Assembly (NCBI RefSeq): GCF_001247745.1
Contig: NZ_LAIR01000002.1
Location: 1,364,001 to 1,428,000, forward strand
DNA length: 64,000 nucleotides
Source: Luteipulveratus halotolerans
Lineage (GTDB): Bacteria; Actinomycetota; Actinomycetes; Actinomycetales; Dermatophilaceae
Direction: 5' to 3'
Position 1 is the stretch's first letter; every line of letters starts with the position of its first letter. Both the position numbers and the translations under genes were made by a program. Below, in pieces: positions 51,163 through 61,501 of the stretch. The notes below the pieces were generated by a model. That model ran no database searches, was not told where the DNA came from, and worked only from the letters and a program-made list of their open reading frames with translations.

Positions 51163-51855
51163 CTACTCCTCGCGGCGGATTCGGATGTCCTGCGGGTCGC
51201 GACCGGTCAATGTCGAGGCGAGCTCGAGCTCGGCGGCCGGCGTCGCCAGGAACAGCAGCTCGTCGAGCGCCTCGATGGCGTCGTCGTCCGTCGGCGCGAT
51301 GGGCTTCTCCTCACGGATGATGCCGACCAGCACGCACTCCGGAGGCAGGTTGAGGTCGGCGACGCGCCGTCCGACGTAGGGGCTCGTCGACGGCAGCGTG
51401 ACCTCGACCATCGTCGCCTTGCCCTGCTGGAACTCGAACAGCCGCACCAGGTCACCGACGCTCACGGCCTCCTCGACCAGCGCGGTCATCAGACGCGGGG
51501 TCGAGACGGCGACATCGACGCCCCACGCCTCGTCGAACATCCACTCGTTCTTGGGGTTGCTGACGCGCGCGACCGTGCGGGCGACGCCGAACTCGGTCTT
51601 GGCGAGCAGTGACACCACGAGGTTGACCTTGTCGTCGCCGGTGGCGCACACGACGACGTCCGCCTCGGACAGGCCTGCCTCCTGCAACGTGGTGATCTCG
51701 CAGGCGTCGGCGAGCAGCCAGGACGCCTCGGGCACCGACAGCGTCTTGCTCTCCTCGGCGTACTTGTCGATGAGCAGCACCTGGTGCTCGTTGTAGATCA
51801 GTTCTCGGGCGATGGACCGGCCCACACTGCCGGCTCCGACGACGACGACGCGCAT
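51163..51855 (-). CDS. TrkA-family potassium uptake regulatory protein (CeoC-like)
   Basis: A 230-residue cytosolic regulator with an RCK_N Rossmann domain (MRVVVVGAGSVGRSIARELIYNEHQVLLID) and an RCK_C domain (VEVTLPSTSPYVGRRVADLNLPPECVLVGIIRE near residue 150). It binds nucleotide and controls a potassium transporter. It follows a second TrkA protein after 16 bases, the usual actinobacterial CeoB-CeoC pairing, and lies beside a KimA-like permease. Confidence 0.92.
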   Translation of the reverse strand: MRVVVVGAGSVGRSIARELIYNEHQVLLIDKYAEESKTLSVPEASWLLADACEITTLQEAGLSEADVVVCATGDDKVNLVVSLLAKTEFGVARTVARVSNPKNEWMFDEAWGVDVAVSTPRLMTALVEEAVSVGDLVRLFEFQQGKATMVEVTLPSTSPYVGRRVADLNLPPECVLVGIIREEKPIAPTDDDAIEALDELLFLATPAAELELASTLTGRDPQDIRIRREE

Positions 51856-51871
51856 TCTGGTGACTCCTCGC

Positions 51872-52537
51872 TCACAGATCCGCAGGAGGCTGCGCGGACA
51901 GCGTCGACTCGACCTGCTCGAGGCGGTCGGTCGTGGTCAGGACGTGCACCAGGTCGCCCTCCTGGTACGCCGTGTCGGCGTCCGGCAGGAAGCTCTCGCC
52001 CAGTCGCGTGACGTACGCGACGCTGACGCCCGCCTCGGCCGCGACGCGGGACAGGCGGTGGCCCGCCCAGCCGATGTTGACGGGGACCTCGGCGACCACG
52101 ACCCGACCGCTGGGGTCGGTGTGCACCGGCACCGCGCCCTGGGGGAGCAGCCGACGCAGGACCTGGTCGGAGGTCCAGCGCACCGTCGCGACCGTGGGGA
52201 TCCCGAGCCGTTGGTAGATCTCCGCACGGCCCGGGTCGTAGATGCGGGCCACGACGTGCTCGACGTCGAAGGTCTCGCGAGCGACACGCGCCGCGAGGAT
52301 GTTGGAGTTGTCGCCGCTGCTGACGGCGGCGAACGCGTAAGCCTCGTCGATGCCGGCCTGCGCCAGGGTCTGCCGGTCGAAGCCGATGCCGAGCACGCGG
52401 CGTCCCTCGAAGGACCCTCCGAGGCGACGGAAGGCGCTCTCGTCGCGGTCGATCACCGCGACCGAGTGGCCCTGCTGCTCAAGGCTGAGCGCCAGGGTCG
52501 AACCCACGCGGCCACAACCCATGATCACGAAGTGCAC
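51872..52537 (-). CDS. TrkA-family potassium uptake regulatory protein (CeoB-like)
   Basis: A 221-residue protein with an RCK_N domain (MHFVIMGCGRVGSTLALSLEQQGHSVAVIDRD) and an RCK_C domain (VVVAEVPVNIGWAGHRLSRVAAEAGVSVAYVTR near residue 145). It is the upstream member of the TrkA pair. Its start is 66 bases from the divergent KimA-like permease gene, so the regulators and permease share one control region. Confidence 0.92.
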   Translation of the reverse strand: MHFVIMGCGRVGSTLALSLEQQGHSVAVIDRDESAFRRLGGSFEGRRVLGIGFDRQTLAQAGIDEAYAFAAVSSGDNSNILAARVARETFDVEHVVARIYDPGRAEIYQRLGIPTVATVRWTSDQVLRRLLPQGAVPVHTDPSGRVVVAEVPVNIGWAGHRLSRVAAEAGVSVAYVTRLGESFLPDADTAYQEGDLVHVLTTTDRLEQVESTLSAQPPADL

Positions 52538-52589
52538 GCCCGCGACCGTACCCCAACTCGGGGGTTACCCAGGCCGACCCCGCGCGACC

Positions 52590-52595
52590 TACACT
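52590..52595 (+). promoter_or_regulatory. -10-like element giving a leaderless permease mRNA
   Basis: TACACT lies 8 bases before the GTG at 52604, so transcription would start at or next to the start codon. No ribosome-binding site is present ahead of that GTG. This is a prediction from spacing only. Confidence 0.5.
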
Positions 52596-52603
52596 CTCGA
52601 CTC

Positions 52604-54610
52604 GTGCCCATGACCGGTCGGATCATCAAGCGACTCCTCGTCGGCCGCGCCATGCGCAGCGACAACCTCGGTGAGACGCTGCTGCCCAAGCGGATCGCCC
52701 TCCCGGTCTTCGCCAGTGACGCGTTGTCGTCGATGGCCTACGCCCCTGACGAGATCTTCCTCACGCTGTCGGTCGCCGGTGGCGCGTTCGCCGCGACGCA
52801 CTCCTGGCAGATCGGACTGGTCGTCGTGTGCGTCATGGCGATCGTCATCGCGTCCTACCGCCAGAACGTTCATGCCTATCCCTCCGGGGGTGGCGACTAC
52901 GAGGTCGCGACGGTCAACCTCGGACCCAAGGCGGGCCTGGGCGTCGCGAGCGCGCTGCTGGTCGACTACGTCCTCACCGTCGCGGTGTCGATCTCGTCGG
53001 GTGCCCAGTACGCCGCGACGGCACTTCCCTCGCTCAGGGGTCATGAGGCCCTGGTCGCTGTCCTTGCCGTAGCACTGCTCGCAGCCGTCAACCTGCGCGG
53101 CGTGCGTGAGTCGGGTACGGCCTTCGCGATCCCGACCTACCTCTTCCTCGCTGTCACGATCGGCATGGCCGCCTTCGGCCTGCTGAAGCTGCTCACCGGC
53201 AACCTGGCACAGGCCGAGAGCTCCCAGTACGACCTGCACGCCGAGTCCGACTACCAGGGCCTCGCCGGGCTGGCGATGTTCTTCCTCCTGCTGCGGGCCT
53301 TCAGCTCAGGATGTGCGGCGCTCACCGGAGTGGAGGCGATCAGCAACGGGGTCCCCGCATTCCGCAAGCCCAAGAGCCGTAACGCTGCGACCACGCTGCT
53401 GCTGATGGGGGTCATCTCGACGACGCTGCTCATGGCGATCATCGTCCTGGTCATCAAGTCGGGCATCCGTTTCGCCGAGGACCCCGCGACGCAGCTCACC
53501 CAGAACGGCGTACCGGTGGGTGAGTCCTACGTCCAGGACCCCGTCCTGGGCCAGCTCGCCCAGGTCGTGTTCGACGGGTTCACCCCGGGCATCGCGCTCG
53601 TCGCGGTCGTGACCGGCGTGATCCTCGTGCTGGCCGCCAACACCGCCTTCAACGGGTTCCCGGTGCTGGCGTCGATCCTGGCCAAGGACAGCTGGCTGCC
53701 GCGCCAGCTGCACACCCGCGGCGACCGACTCGCGTTCTCCAACGGGATCCTGTTCCTCGCGGTCGCGGCGATCGTGCTGATCGTGATCTACGACGCCGAG
53801 GTGACCAAGCTGATCCAGCTGTACATCGTGGGCGTCTTCGTGTCGTTCACGCTGAGCCAGATCGGGATGATCCGACACTGGAACCGCCACCTGCGCGCCG
53901 AGGAGGACCCGTCCCAGCGGGCCCGGATGAAGCGGTCGCGGGTCATCAACGCCGTGGGTGCCGCCATGTCCGGCACCGTTCTGGTCGTCGTCCTCCTGAC
54001 CAAGTTCGTCCACGGCGCGGGCTACGCCGTCGCCGCGATGGCGGTTCTCTACGTCCTGATGCTCGCGATCCGCAAGCACTACGTCCGGGTGAAGGCCGAG
54101 CTCGCTCTCGACGACGACGTCGACGAGAGCATCCTGCCCTCGCGGGTCCACGCCATCGTCCTGGTGTCCAAGATCCACAAGCCCACCCTGCGCGCCCTGG
54201 CCTATGCGCGCGCCACCCGTCCCTCGACGCTGGAGGCCGTCACGGTCGACGTCGACGGCGATGAGACCCGGGCTCTGGAGCGGGAGTGGGAGCGGCGCGA
54301 GATCCCGGTGACCCTGAAGACGCTGGCAAGCCCGTACCGCGAGATCACCCGCCCGGTCGTCAGCTACGTCAAGTCGGTCCGCCGTGACAGCCCGCGCGAC
54401 GTGGTCATGGTCTACATCCCCGAGTACGTCCTCGGGCGTTGGTACGAGCAGCTCCTGCACAACCAGTCCGCGCTGCGCCTGAAGGGCCGCCTGCTGTTCA
54501 CGCCCGGCGTGATGGTCGCGAGCGTGCCGTGGCAGCTGCACTCCTCCGAGGGCGCTGAGACCAAGTACGACGGACCCGCCGTGGGATCAGTCCGTCGCGG
54601 TGGCGGATGA
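52604..54610 (+). CDS. KimA-like APC-family potassium permease
   Basis: A 668-residue protein with about 12 membrane helices. The N-terminal part has RIALPVFASDALSSMAYAPDEIFLTLSVAGG and YPSGGGDYEVATVNLGPKAGL, then LLLRAFSSGCAALTGVEAISNGVPAFRKPKSRNAATTLLLMG, all typical of KimA-type transporters. The last 170 residues are a cytosolic USP-like domain. Neighbouring TrkA genes support a potassium role. The start is GTG 52604 or ATG 52610. Its end overlaps the RNA methyltransferase gene (ATGA). Confidence 0.88.
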   Translation: MPMTGRIIKRLLVGRAMRSDNLGETLLPKRIALPVFASDALSSMAYAPDEIFLTLSVAGGAFAATHSWQIGLVVVCVMAIVIASYRQNVHAYPSGGGDYEVATVNLGPKAGLGVASALLVDYVLTVAVSISSGAQYAATALPSLRGHEALVAVLAVALLAAVNLRGVRESGTAFAIPTYLFLAVTIGMAAFGLLKLLTGNLAQAESSQYDLHAESDYQGLAGLAMFFLLLRAFSSGCAALTGVEAISNGVPAFRKPKSRNAATTLLLMGVISTTLLMAIIVLVIKSGIRFAEDPATQLTQNGVPVGESYVQDPVLGQLAQVVFDGFTPGIALVAVVTGVILVLAANTAFNGFPVLASILAKDSWLPRQLHTRGDRLAFSNGILFLAVAAIVLIVIYDAEVTKLIQLYIVGVFVSFTLSQIGMIRHWNRHLRAEEDPSQRARMKRSRVINAVGAAMSGTVLVVVLLTKFVHGAGYAVAAMAVLYVLMLAIRKHYVRVKAELALDDDVDESILPSRVHAIVLVSKIHKPTLRALAYARATRPSTLEAVTVDVDGDETRALEREWERREIPVTLKTLASPYREITRPVVSYVKSVRRDSPRDVVMVYIPEYVLGRWYEQLLHNQSALRLKGRLLFTPGVMVASVPWQLHSSEGAETKYDGPAVGSVRRGGG

Positions 54611-55902
54611 CGCCGCGACAGCGCGGTCGAGGAGGGCGGCGCCCGCGCCAGGGCACGCCCCGGGGACGTACGCCGCAGGGCGAGCCGCGTGAGGGCGAAC
54701 GCCTCACCCTCGACGTCGGCGACGTGGCGCACGGGGGCCACTGCGTCGCGCGCCACGACGGTCAGGTGGTCTTCGTCCGGCACGCGTTGCCGGGGGAGCA
54801 GGTCGTCGCCGTGGTCACCTCGGGCACGACACGCTCGAAGTTCCTGCGCGCCGATGCCGTCGAGATCCTGTCGCCGGCGCCGGAGCGGCGTACCTCGCCG
54901 TGCCCCTACTCCGGGCCTGGGGCCTGCGGCGGCTGCGACTGGCAGCACACCTCACCCGAGTTCGGGCGCGAGCTGAAGGCGCGTGTCGTGCGTGAGCAGC
55001 TGCGGCGCCTCGCCGGGCTCGACCTGCCCGTGGTCGTCGAGCCGGTGCCGGGTGATCGCGAGGGGCAGCGGTGGCGTACCCGCGTCGAGCTCGCAGTCGG
55101 CGCAGGTCAGCGCGCCGGTATGCGGCCGCACCGCTCGCACGACGTGATCCCGGTCGAGGACTGCCTGATCGCGGACGAGCAGATCGCGAGCTCCGGTGTG
55201 CTGCAACGTATCTGGGAGCCGGGCGTGCACGGCGTCGACATGGTGCACAGCTCCACGGATGAGCTGGTTGCCGTGCCGCTGCCCGTGAGCGGTGCGGCGC
55301 CGACCGTCACCGAGCAGGTCGACCTCGACCACGGGCCTGTGCGCCTGCAGGTCAGTGCCCGGGGGTTCTGGCAGGTGCACCCGGGAGCGGCCCGCACGTT
55401 CGTGCAGCACGTCCTCGACGAGCTCGACGTGCAGCCGGGGGAGCAGGCTCTCGACCTGTACGCCGGAGTCGGTCTGTTCACCGTCGCGCTCGCGGCGCGG
55501 ACGGGCGACGGCGGCCGTGTGATCGGCGTCGAGGGTGACCGCCAGGCGGTTGTCGACGGGCAGTACAACGTGCAGTCCCTTCCGCAGGCGGTGCTGGAGC
55601 GTGGTGACGTCGAGCGGTGGCTCGGCCAGGAGGCAGCCCCGCAGACCGCTGACGTCATCGTGCTCGACCCGCCTCGCGCCGGCGCGGGCCGCGAGGTGAT
55701 GGCTGCGGTGACGGCGCGCCGGCCGCGGGCGGTGGCGTACGTCGCCTGCGATCCGGCTGCGCTCGCACGCGACCTGGCGTACGCCGCCGAGCACGGCTAC
55801 GCCGTCCGGAGCATTCGGGCCTTTGACGCCTTCCCGATGACGCACCATGTTGAGTGTGTGGCCGTGCTCGAACCTGCCCCGCGCTCCACGGCCGAGAGTT
55901 AG
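54607..55902 (+). CDS. TrmA/RumA-family class I SAM-dependent RNA methyltransferase
   Basis: A 431-residue uracil-C5-type RNA methyltransferase. A basic leader precedes a TRAM domain (LTLDVGDVAHGGHCVARHDGQVVFVRHALPGEQV). Cys residues in CPYSGPGACGGCDWQH near residue 100 are iron-sulfur ligands. The SAM domain has DLYAGVGLFTVALA near residue 285 and DPPRAGAGREVM, and the nucleophile is in VAYVACDPAALARDL near residue 380. Whether tRNA or rRNA is modified cannot be read. It overlaps the KimA-like gene and so is co-expressed with it. Confidence 0.9.
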   Translation: MTPRQRGRGGRRPRQGTPRGRTPQGEPREGERLTLDVGDVAHGGHCVARHDGQVVFVRHALPGEQVVAVVTSGTTRSKFLRADAVEILSPAPERRTSPCPYSGPGACGGCDWQHTSPEFGRELKARVVREQLRRLAGLDLPVVVEPVPGDREGQRWRTRVELAVGAGQRAGMRPHRSHDVIPVEDCLIADEQIASSGVLQRIWEPGVHGVDMVHSSTDELVAVPLPVSGAAPTVTEQVDLDHGPVRLQVSARGFWQVHPGAARTFVQHVLDELDVQPGEQALDLYAGVGLFTVALAARTGDGGRVIGVEGDRQAVVDGQYNVQSLPQAVLERGDVERWLGQEAAPQTADVIVLDPPRAGAGREVMAAVTARRPRAVAYVACDPAALARDLAYAAEHGYAVRSIRAFDAFPMTHHVECVAVLEPAPRSTAES

Positions 55903-55942
55903 GCAGACCTGCGCTGAGCGGTCGCGCTGCGATGTGATTTGA

Positions 55943-55962
55943 TTATCTTGACGTCAAGATAA
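55943..55962. promoter_or_regulatory. Perfect 20-bp palindrome upstream of aconitase
   Basis: TTATCTTGAC is followed directly by its exact complement, GTCAAGATAA. The site ends 35 bases before the aconitase GTG and stands out as AT-rich in a GC-rich region. Its size and symmetry fit an operator for a dimeric regulator, and it contains TTGAC, a possible -35 element, so it may act as a repressor site. Confidence 0.75.
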
Positions 55963-55997
55963 ATGACACGGTTCAGGACCAGACTGAAGGAGTCGCC

Positions 55998-58787
<2,790 letters not shown>

Positions 58788-58800
58788 GCACCTCTCCTGC

Positions 58801-58833
58801 AGCGCCCGGTCACCCCATGGGTGGCCGGGCGCT
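58801..58833 (+). terminator. Terminator after acnA
   Basis: A 15-base stem with one mismatch (AGCGCCCGGTCACCC / GGGTGGCCGGGCGCT, 3-base loop) begins 14 bases after the aconitase stop codon. Confidence 0.8.
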
Positions 58834-59011
58834 GCTGCATGTCCCGGCAGCACTGCATGCATCACGATTTTCCTGATGGCCGATTCATGGAAAAAGATCA
58901 CCCGCGGCTTGCCCGCCGGGCCAGGGCACGGTGCTACGTTCGGCGCGTGGTTCTGGGGAGATCCACGGCAGGAGCCAGGGCGCGTGCGCCAGATCGAGAC
59001 GAGGGGTTCGG

Positions 59012-60346
59012 ATGAGTGATCGCGGTCAGATCGTGCGGCGGCTGAGGCAGGCAGGTGTGAGCAGGCGGGCACTGCTCGGAGGGAGCATGGCATTCGGCGG
59101 TGCCCTGTTCGCCGGAGTGCGGCAGTCGGCCACCGCGAGCGGTGCGACCGCGGCCGACCGGCAGATCACCCTCGTCCGGTTCACCGGTCCTGCGGGCTTC
59201 GCCCGCGGCCTCGGCGCAGGAGTCCGACCCGGGCCGGATGGCCTCGTCCTGCACAAGCCGACGTCGACCCGTGCGTACGCCGACCCTGCCGCCGGCGGTG
59301 CCAGCGCCGTCTACGAGATGGGCAGCTGGACCTCGGGCGTGATCACCAACCGCTTCCGTCTGACCGAGCTGATCGCGTCGTGGAACGTCGACACCCCCGG
59401 CAAGTCCTGGGTCGAGGTCGAGGTGCGAGGTGTCGACGAGACCGGCCTGCGTACGGGCTGGTTCGTGCTCGGACGGTGGTGCCGCAACGACCCCGACCAG
59501 GGTGGCGCGATCTACCGTACGAGCCTGGACGACCAGGGCACCGACATCGCCACGGTCTGGACCGATACCCTCGCCACCCGTGGCACGCACACCCTCAACG
59601 ACCTCGAGCTGCGCATCAACCTGATGCGTCCGCAGGGCAGCTCCGACAGCCCGGTCGTCCACCAGCTGACGGCCCTGTGCTCTGCGCTGCCGGGCGATGA
59701 GACCGTGCCGGTGAGCACGCCCGGACCGGGCGTCGGTCGTGCGCTGGCCGTGCCGGCGTACTCCCAGGAGCTGCACGTCGGTCAGTACCCGCAGTGGGAC
59801 AACGGCGGCGAGGCGTGGTGCTCCCCGACCTCGACGGCCATGGTGCTGGACTACTGGAAGCGGGGGCCGTCCGCGGCCGAGCTGGCCTGGGTCGAGCCGA
59901 TGCAGGACCCGCAGGTCGCCTACGCCGCCCGCAACACCTTCGACTACACCTACGACGGCTGCGGCAACTGGCCGTTCAACACCGCCTACGCCGGCCGCAA
60001 CGGGCTGCGGGGCTTCGTCACCCGCCTGCGCAGCCTGCGTGAGGCGGAGGTGCTCATCGCGGCGGGCATCCCGCTGATCACCTCGGTGTCGTTCCAGGCC
60101 GACGAGCTCGACGGCGCGGGGTACTCCACCAATGGGCACCTGATGGTGCTGCGAGGCTTCGACGCTCAGGGCAACCCGATGATGAACGACCCGGCCAGCC
60201 ACCTGATCGCCGACAACGCGCAGGTGCCCGTCACCTACGACCGCCAGCAGTTCGAGAACGCCTGGGTGCCTCACTCGGGTGGGACGGTCTACGTCATCCA
60301 CCCCGAGGGCATGGCGTTGCCGTCGGCGCCCGACGGCAACTGGTGA
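59012..60346 (+). CDS. Tat-exported C39-like cysteine peptidase
   Basis: A 444-residue protein. The N-terminus has a twin-arginine signal (SRRALLGGSMAFGGALFAG, residues 17-35). An N-terminal beta-rich region of about 200 residues is followed by a papain-like C39_2-type domain: catalytic Cys in GGEAWCSPTSTAMVLDYW near residue 271 and His in STNGHLMVLRGFDAQGNPMMNDPAS near residue 377, with an Asp/Asn completing the site. It is probably a secreted peptidase or peptidoglycan-related hydrolase. The ATG at 59012 fits the signal peptide. Confidence 0.88.
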   Translation: MSDRGQIVRRLRQAGVSRRALLGGSMAFGGALFAGVRQSATASGATAADRQITLVRFTGPAGFARGLGAGVRPGPDGLVLHKPTSTRAYADPAAGGASAVYEMGSWTSGVITNRFRLTELIASWNVDTPGKSWVEVEVRGVDETGLRTGWFVLGRWCRNDPDQGGAIYRTSLDDQGTDIATVWTDTLATRGTHTLNDLELRINLMRPQGSSDSPVVHQLTALCSALPGDETVPVSTPGPGVGRALAVPAYSQELHVGQYPQWDNGGEAWCSPTSTAMVLDYWKRGPSAAELAWVEPMQDPQVAYAARNTFDYTYDGCGNWPFNTAYAGRNGLRGFVTRLRSLREAEVLIAAGIPLITSVSFQADELDGAGYSTNGHLMVLRGFDAQGNPMMNDPASHLIADNAQVPVTYDRQQFENAWVPHSGGTVYVIHPEGMALPSAPDGNW

Positions 60347-60348
60347 CG

Positions 60349-60771
60349 TCAGACCTCGCCCAGCCGGTCGTGCAGCTGGGTGAGGGTGAAGGCCCAGCCC
60401 TGCTCGTACGCTCGCATCCCGTCGAGGTCGGCGATCCCGCTGTGTCGCACGCGCAGGTGGGTGCCGTCGCCGTGTGCTGCGAAGGTCACCTCGACGTGCT
60501 CGACCGGTCCGTCGATGCCGTCCTCGGACCAGATCCAGGTGAAGCCCAGGTCGGTGGGCTCGTCGATGCGCGTGTAGGTGCCGTGCACCGCGATCTTCTG
60601 CCCGGGTGCTTCGATGCGCCAGTGCCCGCCGACGCGTAGGTCGACGTCACACGTCACGCCCGGCCAGTGCCGCCACCACCAGCGGACCAGGCCGTCGCGG
60701 GTGGTCCATGCCGTCCAGAGCCGGTGGGGTGCGGCGGCGTACTCGCGGGTGAGGTCCACGCTCTCGGTCAT
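60349..60771 (-). CDS. SRPBCC/AHSA1-family protein
   Basis: A 140-residue protein with the Bet v1-like helix-grip fold: TREYAAAPHRLWTAWTTRDGLVRWWW at the start, CDVDLRVGGHWRIEAPG, and VEVTFAAHGDGTHLRVRHSGI followed by a long C-terminal helix. Such proteins usually form an operon with an ArsR regulator; here the ATG overlaps the stop of a truncated ArsR gene (ATGA). The bound ligand is unknown. Since the regulator and promoter region are damaged, expression is doubtful. Confidence 0.85.
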   Translation of the reverse strand: MTESVDLTREYAAAPHRLWTAWTTRDGLVRWWWRHWPGVTCDVDLRVGGHWRIEAPGQKIAVHGTYTRIDEPTDLGFTWIWSEDGIDGPVEHVEVTFAAHGDGTHLRVRHSGIADLDGMRAYEQGWAFTLTQLHDRLGEV

Positions 60772-60947
60772 GACGTCTCCAGGTCGTCGGTGAGGTGGTC
60801 GAGCTGCTGCGCCCAGAACGTCTGACGGCGTAGGAGCCACTCGGACAGCGGCTGCAGGACCGACGGGTCGAGCCGGTGGGTCACGACGCGCCCGCTCTTG
60901 CTCGAGTGCACGACACCGGCACTGCGCAGCGCGTTCGTCGAACACAT
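60768..60947 (-). pseudogene. ArsR-family regulator, C-terminal remnant
   Basis: The 59-codon frame reads MCSTNALRSAGVVHSSKSGR, then a strand-turn-strand (VVTHRLDPSVL) and PLSEWLLRRQTFWAQQLDHL. That is the recognition-helix end, beta-wing and last helix of an ArsR HTH protein; the first 40-50 residues are gone, and a TAG stands two codons before the ATG. The truncation point coincides with a LexA-like box of the divergent gene. A regulator lacking the first HTH helices should not bind DNA properly. Confidence 0.8.
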
Positions 60948-60953
60948 GTTCTA
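60938..60953. promoter_or_regulatory. LexA-like (SOS) box, one base off a perfect palindrome
   Basis: TCGAACACATGTTCTA differs by a single base from the perfect LexA box at 976-991 and keeps both GAAC and GTTC half-site cores. It ends 40 bases before the ATG of the gene at 60994. Confidence 0.7.
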
Positions 60954-60993
60954 CTCTGGCTGGGACGACGACGCCGCGAGCAGGAGCACGACC

Positions 60994-61383
60994 ATGCCCG
61001 GACCCCGAGCCCAGCAGCCCGCAGGTGCACCGCCTGGCTGGCCGCCCGGCGTACCTCCGCCGCGATCACCCGGGTGGGAGCGCTCGGCCACGTCATGGCT
61101 GCTCGACCACTGTCCGGCTGACTTCAGGGCGTACGACGCGTGGCAGCGGCACCCGGTCGCGCTGGCCTGGGTGGCGGTGCACCACATCGACGCCCAGCTG
61201 CGCGCGATGCGCGAGTGCTACCGGCGGGCGCGGGTCGAGCTGGGGGAGCAGCTGCCCGAGGGAGCGATGCCGCAGGTCATGGAGCACCTGGCCGCGGAGG
61301 GGCAGCGGCTGCGGGCCGCCGACCGCAGTGCGCGGTTGCTCCAGTCGGCCATCCAGGGCGTGCCCTACATCCCCCGTCTGTGA
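60994..61383 (+). CDS. Unrecognised actinobacterial protein, likely SOS-controlled
   Basis: A 129-residue protein with a Pro/Gly-rich first 25 residues and a helical body: GWERSATSWLLDHCPADFRAYDAWQRHPVALAWVAVHHIDAQLRAMRECYRRARVEL, then a second helix pair ending QGVPYIPRL. AGGAG lies 7 bases before the ATG. I recall similar hypothetical proteins next to dxs in other actinomycetes but no function. The helical, conserved WLLDHCPADFRAYD block and the LexA-like box suggest a role during DNA damage; this is inference. An upstream in-frame start at 60898 would run through the LexA box and is unlikely. Confidence 0.75.
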   Translation: MPGPRAQQPAGAPPGWPPGVPPPRSPGWERSATSWLLDHCPADFRAYDAWQRHPVALAWVAVHHIDAQLRAMRECYRRARVELGEQLPEGAMPQVMEHLAAEGQRLRAADRSARLLQSAIQGVPYIPRL

Positions 61384-61501
61384 GCGGTGACTGCGACCTG
61401 CGAGGGATGCGGTCGCCGGCGGTGCGGTGCGAACCTGACGAGGTCGGTCGGCGTCCTTCTGCGTAGACTCGACCGACCAGGACGGAAGGAAGACCGCGAC
61501 T

